Both the position numbers and the translations under genes were made by a program. Below the pieces are notes generated by a model, which did no database searches, had not been told where the DNA came from, and saw nothing but the letters and a program-made list of their open reading frames with translations. DNA of 64,000 nt from an uncultured Spirochaetaceae bacterium (GTDB lineage Bacteria; Spirochaetota; Spirochaetia; Sphaerochaetales; Sphaerochaetaceae), in assembly GCA_944389065.1 (NCBI GenBank), contig CALXKZ010000028.1:40342-104341 (forward strand). The letters are read 5' to 3'. Of this stretch, positions 61,005 through 64,000 are shown one piece after another (positions within the stretch are counted from its first letter, which is position 1; each line of letters starts with the position of its first letter).

Positions 61005-61418
61005 CTAGAAAACCTCAATATGTACAGAACCGGGGCCTTCTGCCGCTACTCCGAATGAGGCAGAGGAAAAGAAGGCATCCTTTTCCAGCTCCAGTATTGT
61101 TTCATCCCCATTCCTGAATACAAGCCTTTTTCCTTCCTTCTGCATGGTGATTATATTTCCAATGCTGTGTGGGATATCAGCAGCAAGGCCTGAGAATGTC
61201 ATTCTTATCCTGTCTTTCCTGAAAAGAATGAAATCAGAAGGGGAGTGAAGCAGCATGAATGCGCTTTCTGCAGTGCCATCTTTTCTGAGTTCCATCATTC
61301 CTTCTTCTCCGATAGTGAAGAATACTGAATTGCTTCCATCTGCTTCGAATTCAAAGGAATGCAGTGTAGTCTTCAGCTTTTCCGGCCGTCCTATCCATAC
61401 CGCTTTTTTCGTGTTCAT
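61005..61418 (-). CDS. hypothetical beta-rich protein
   Basis: Unrecognised 137-aa protein, probably cytosolic (no signal peptide). The strand pattern LKTTLHSFEFEADGSNSVFFTIGEEGMMEL...ILELEKDAFFSSASFGVAAEGPGSVHIEVF suggests a beta-sandwich, vaguely like the C-terminal module of GH32 enzymes, but I would not assign it. It has TATAAT exactly 6 nt before ATG and shares a very short divergent promoter with the next gene. Confidence 0.6.
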   Translation of the reverse strand: MNTKKAVWIGRPEKLKTTLHSFEFEADGSNSVFFTIGEEGMMELRKDGTAESAFMLLHSPSDFILFRKDRIRMTFSGLAADIPHSIGNIITMQKEGKRLVFRNGDETILELEKDAFFSSASFGVAAEGPGSVHIEVF

Positions 61419-61453
61419 GGATTCATTATAAGCAATCTGCTATGATTTCTCCA
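61418..61453. promoter_or_regulatory. interdigitated divergent leaderless promoters
   Basis: Minus: TGGAGA (61448-61453)-17-TATAAT (61425-61430), 6 nt before ATG. Plus: TGGATT (61418-61423)-17-TATGAT (61441-61446), 6 nt before ATG. Each -35 overlaps the opposite start codon, so the two units should interfere. Confidence 0.55.
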
Positions 61454-61983
61454 TGCAGGCTGCAATAGGTGAGATATTCTCAGCATACATGAAAGCGGAA
61501 AATGGGCTCTATTCCCATTCATTCACAGGAACGGGCATGGATTTCCCATGTCTTATGCTCATTACTGCATTATCAGATGATGCTGCAGGACTGGAGATGA
61601 GGAAGAAGCTGGAAGCAGAGGGAAGGAAGATGGAGATAATCAGATCCACACTGCATTCTGCTTTCCATATCGGAGATGATGTCCTTCTGAAACTTAGCGC
61701 TCCAGCAGGGATCAGGGCTGAGGACCTTATCGATATTATTTCCAGGCATCCAGAGATAGATGGAGCAGTCATTTCCGCAGCTCTTCTGTCAATCAATCCA
61801 TCTGCTGATGCGATAGCTGATGCTGTCTCCTTTTCTCCTCAGATAAGAAAGATAGCAGTATATACCGATCTTCCTGAATATGGTGGTCCTATATACGACA
61901 GAGTCATTTCCATGCTCAAGGATGCAGGACGGCCCATGATCGTATCGAGCGACAGAGGTGGGATACAGGAATTCCTGAAATAG
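61453..61983 (+). CDS. hypothetical protein with faint PfkB-like N-terminal pattern
   Basis: Unassigned 176-aa protein. The start AAIGEIFSAY and LMLITALSDDAAGLEMRKKLEAEGRKMEII resemble the opening of PfkB sugar kinases (GE-I..., GDDxxG, LxxEGV). The GGxxxN substrate motif and the GAGD catalytic end are missing, and the length is about half of a kinase. It may be a shrunken, non-catalytic relative, or the likeness may be chance. No frameshift neighbour continues it. Leaderless-type start with TATGAT 6 nt upstream. Confidence 0.55.
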   Translation: MQAAIGEIFSAYMKAENGLYSHSFTGTGMDFPCLMLITALSDDAAGLEMRKKLEAEGRKMEIIRSTLHSAFHIGDDVLLKLSAPAGIRAEDLIDIISRHPEIDGAVISAALLSINPSADAIADAVSFSPQIRKIAVYTDLPEYGGPIYDRVISMLKDAGRPMIVSSDRGGIQEFLK

Positions 61984-62120
61984 GATTTCAGTGCTCCGGG
62001 GCAGTGAAGATGAACGTGAATCAGAAAGACCGGCTCTGATATAGTCTGGAGCTTATGTCTTATAGTTCTAGATGGCTTGGATGGCATTAGATAGTTGGTA
62101 ATGGGACTGATTTTCTGTGA

Positions 62121-62149
62121 TTGCTCTTTATTATTCGCCGTTTTAATAT
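62121..62149 (+). promoter_or_regulatory. predicted promoter of the large lipoprotein gene
   Basis: TTGCTC (62121-62126), 17 bp and TAATAT (62144-62149) precede AGGACAGAGG and ATG 62168. The leader is about 12 nt and does contain a ribosome site, unlike the leaderless set. Confidence 0.4.
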
Positions 62150-62167
62150 GAGGACAGAGGTACGGAT

Positions 62168-63715
62168 ATGGGAAAGTCTGGTGTATTTATCGCGCTTATT
62201 CTTGCAATGACAATGGTTTTCGCTGGATGTTCAGATTCCATAGTATATCCAGGAGAAGATGGTGATGCATCAGAACTTGGTAATGCAATCAACATTGATA
62301 CTGATAATATTGCAAGAGTTGCTCCTATTGGATATGTTCAGACAGTAGGCAGGTTTGCATCAAGGGCAGTTGATATTACATATCCTTCTGCAAACGCAAG
62401 CTATCTATCTTATACCGAAGCGGATTCATCTACGTGGAAACCAGTGGAATTCAAAGATAGGAATGGAAGGACGATTCTTGTGGCGGATCCTGTGATATAC
62501 CAGATAGATTCTTCCGCTTTCTTCTGTGATGCATCTACTCTTATTACTGTAGATCAGAAACCTGTTGTGGTAGAGGAAACGCTCACAGACGAGAACGGAA
62601 ATGAATATACCGTTTCCCGAGTTGAAATACAGAATATAGAAACAGCATATTACGGAATTTCTCTTTATGTAGATATTGTCGATAACATGGCTTGGGTTAT
62701 TAATGCGGATTATGGGTTGGTACTTGATCGTGGTTTCGGTATAAGCAAGAATAAAATTTATGTATCTTCTGCTGTACCTGCAGGTTTTGCTACATATGCC
62801 ATTGATAGGAATAATCCATCAGAAGGACTGGTGCCAATAACATCAGGATTGTTTGATACAGATGAATACATTGCTGCAAGCGATGATTATGTTGTAGCAA
62901 CAAGCTGGAATCGGGAATATTATGGATATGGATATATCCTTGATGGAAGGGGCAGGTATCCATATACATTCCCGGAGCGTAAGGAAAGCATAGCTTCAGC
63001 AGAAACTCCTGATGGAGCTGAAAGCTTTGTTTATATGACTGGACGTCTTGAGAATGCCATGATCACTCCCAACAGAGTCATTTATGATATCTATGGACTC
63101 GGTAATCATCTGAGCTATTCTTTTGGAGATCTTGTTGCATTTACACCCGTAACTGAGACTGATTCGTTTTCTTTTGCCTTAGGTGATCCGCAGGGGTTTG
63201 ATCTTGGGTATGAAATATTCAATGACGATGATAATGTATCTCTTCGCACAAAGATGCTTAAGACTTTTGTAGAAGATCAGAATTCATATGGTATATTCTT
63301 TGCTGTTGATGGAGATAATATCCGGCCTGCTTTCGGAGAATTCATGGCAGATGGGGAACATCCTATTGCTCTCAGATCCGTGGTTCTTCCGCAGGGAGCT
63401 TTTTATGGAATTGATGCAGATGCATTCAATCCTACGATAAATGGACATGTCATCTCATTCATATCTCCTGATAGGAATTCAATATTCGTAGTTGATCTTT
63501 CCATTAAATCGTATAAAGAAATAAAACTTAGCGGTAGAGTTGCTGATACGGATATTTCGATTTCAAATGAAGGAATAGCGATTTACCATCAATATCTGAA
63601 TGCTGCTGATGTGGGTACATTCAGCCTTGATCTTAATGATCCATCTGCAAAGCCTGAACTTATGGCTGTTGATAAAATGAATGTTTATCAGATTATTCCT
63701 TTGGAGGATCTCTGA
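62168..63715 (+). CDS. large lipoprotein of unknown function
   Basis: Exported lipoprotein (515 aa): signal KSGVFIALILAMTMVFAGC with lipid Cys about residue 20. The long mature region is acidic, rich in Tyr and Asp, and made of beta-strand-like repeats without a clear motif (examples: KIYVSSAVPAGFATYAID, SIFVVDLSIKSYKEIKLSG). The pattern is compatible with a beta-propeller-like surface protein, but I cannot confirm repeats. It uses more A/T-ending codons than its neighbours, which may reflect lineage-specific or transferred sequence. Confidence 0.7.
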   Translation: MGKSGVFIALILAMTMVFAGCSDSIVYPGEDGDASELGNAINIDTDNIARVAPIGYVQTVGRFASRAVDITYPSANASYLSYTEADSSTWKPVEFKDRNGRTILVADPVIYQIDSSAFFCDASTLITVDQKPVVVEETLTDENGNEYTVSRVEIQNIETAYYGISLYVDIVDNMAWVINADYGLVLDRGFGISKNKIYVSSAVPAGFATYAIDRNNPSEGLVPITSGLFDTDEYIAASDDYVVATSWNREYYGYGYILDGRGRYPYTFPERKESIASAETPDGAESFVYMTGRLENAMITPNRVIYDIYGLGNHLSYSFGDLVAFTPVTETDSFSFALGDPQGFDLGYEIFNDDDNVSLRTKMLKTFVEDQNSYGIFFAVDGDNIRPAFGEFMADGEHPIALRSVVLPQGAFYGIDADAFNPTINGHVISFISPDRNSIFVVDLSIKSYKEIKLSGRVADTDISISNEGIAIYHQYLNAADVGTFSLDLNDPSAKPELMAVDKMNVYQIIPLEDL

Positions 63716-64000
63716 TTCATCCTGAGACAGCTATAAGGTCGTTGAAACTTGAGTATTGTCTGACGATTTGCCTGTATATGTTATGTGTCATTGCAATCTC
63801 ATATTCCACTGACAGAATGGCAATGCTATTTCTGGTAATATCCGTATGAATCCGGAAAGAGAAGCCATATATCAGGACTTTATAAGATTCCAGATTATGC
63901 TTATTATTGGAAATCAATCGAGATTGATAATAAAATCGGCAAAAGTTTATAATAAGGAGTGCTCTTATTAATGGAAAAGATGGAAAATCATAAATAAGAG
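63716..64000. other. right-edge intergenic sequence with palindromes
   Basis: No convincing gene: a minus-strand 66-codon frame (63717-63917) has no ribosome site or recognisable product. ATCAATC-GA-GATTGAT (63913-63928) is a perfect inverted repeat in AT-rich DNA, and TAATAAG/CTTATTA (63950-63956 with 63964-63970) is a second stem enclosing AAGGAG just before an ATG at 63971 whose frame stops after eight codons. Confidence 0.4.

Noticed and set aside
63717..63917. Minus-strand 66-codon frame as a gene or gene remnant
   Set aside because: No ribosome site and no recognisable family; it would fall tail-to-tail against the lipoprotein with nothing supporting it.

Overview
This 64-kb window looks like a chromosomal segment of a free-living or gut-associated spirochaete, most likely Sphaerochaetaceae-like. 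This is inferred from gene content and not proven. Clues are the solute-binding proteins with FAxGAxE-type signal-peptide ends, a eukaryotic-type hexokinase, an archaeal-type UMP kinase, the DapL (LL-diaminopimelate aminotransferase) lysine route, many ABC sugar systems, and moderate GC. I saw no rRNA, tRNA, CRISPR array, insertion sequence, phage gene or integrase. Packing is tight: most operon genes overlap by 1-11 nt and five convergent pairs overlap tail-to-tail.

Layout. 1-3.2 kb: end of an unknown gene, a polar amino-acid ABC transporter and an orphan LytTR response regulator. 3.2-6.8 kb: a methyltransferase, then a YgeY-like M20 hydrolase with a Na+/alanine symporter. 6.9-15 kb: a ROK regulator divergent from a five-gene operon of an M24-like protein, a XylFGH-type ABC transporter and an M81 (MlrC-like) metallopeptidase. 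15.1-16.3 kb: lactaldehyde reductase fucO. 16.4-20.5 kb: dapB-dapA-dapL-lysA. 20.5-30 kb: housekeeping genes (zinc ribbon protein, nitroreductase, methyltransferase, rpiB, CBS-type pyrophosphatase, Rel, prmC, prfA, exonuclease I, NifX-like protein). 30-40.6 kb: a UMF1 transporter, a Na+/solute symporter with a 38-residue partner and a 5-FCL-like protein, hexokinase, pyridoxal kinase-like, nucleosidase, patatin, radical SAM, UMP kinase and SSB.

40.8-50.3 kb: a ten-gene minus-strand catabolic operon, read as NAL-type aldolase, solute-binding protein, two permeases, RraA-like, HpcH aldolase, YhcH, RraA-like, FucI and PfkB kinase. It fits import and cleavage of L-fucose, D-arabinose or a related sugar, but recognisable FucK and FucA are absent; fucO 25 kb away would reduce lactaldehyde. 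Divergent from it are three paralogous HD-domain proteins around an AraC regulator (50.5-53.1 kb), the most unusual cassette here. 53.1-64 kb: a lamin-tail-like lipoprotein, argH, an MFS transporter, a small exported protein, an amidohydrolase, a YhhN protein, glnS, two unknowns and a large lipoprotein.

A recurring regulatory pattern is that about a dozen monocistronic or first-in-operon genes lack a Shine-Dalgarno sequence and instead have a -10-like hexamer 5-9 nt before the start codon, as expected for leaderless mRNAs, while internal operon genes have ordinary ribosome sites.
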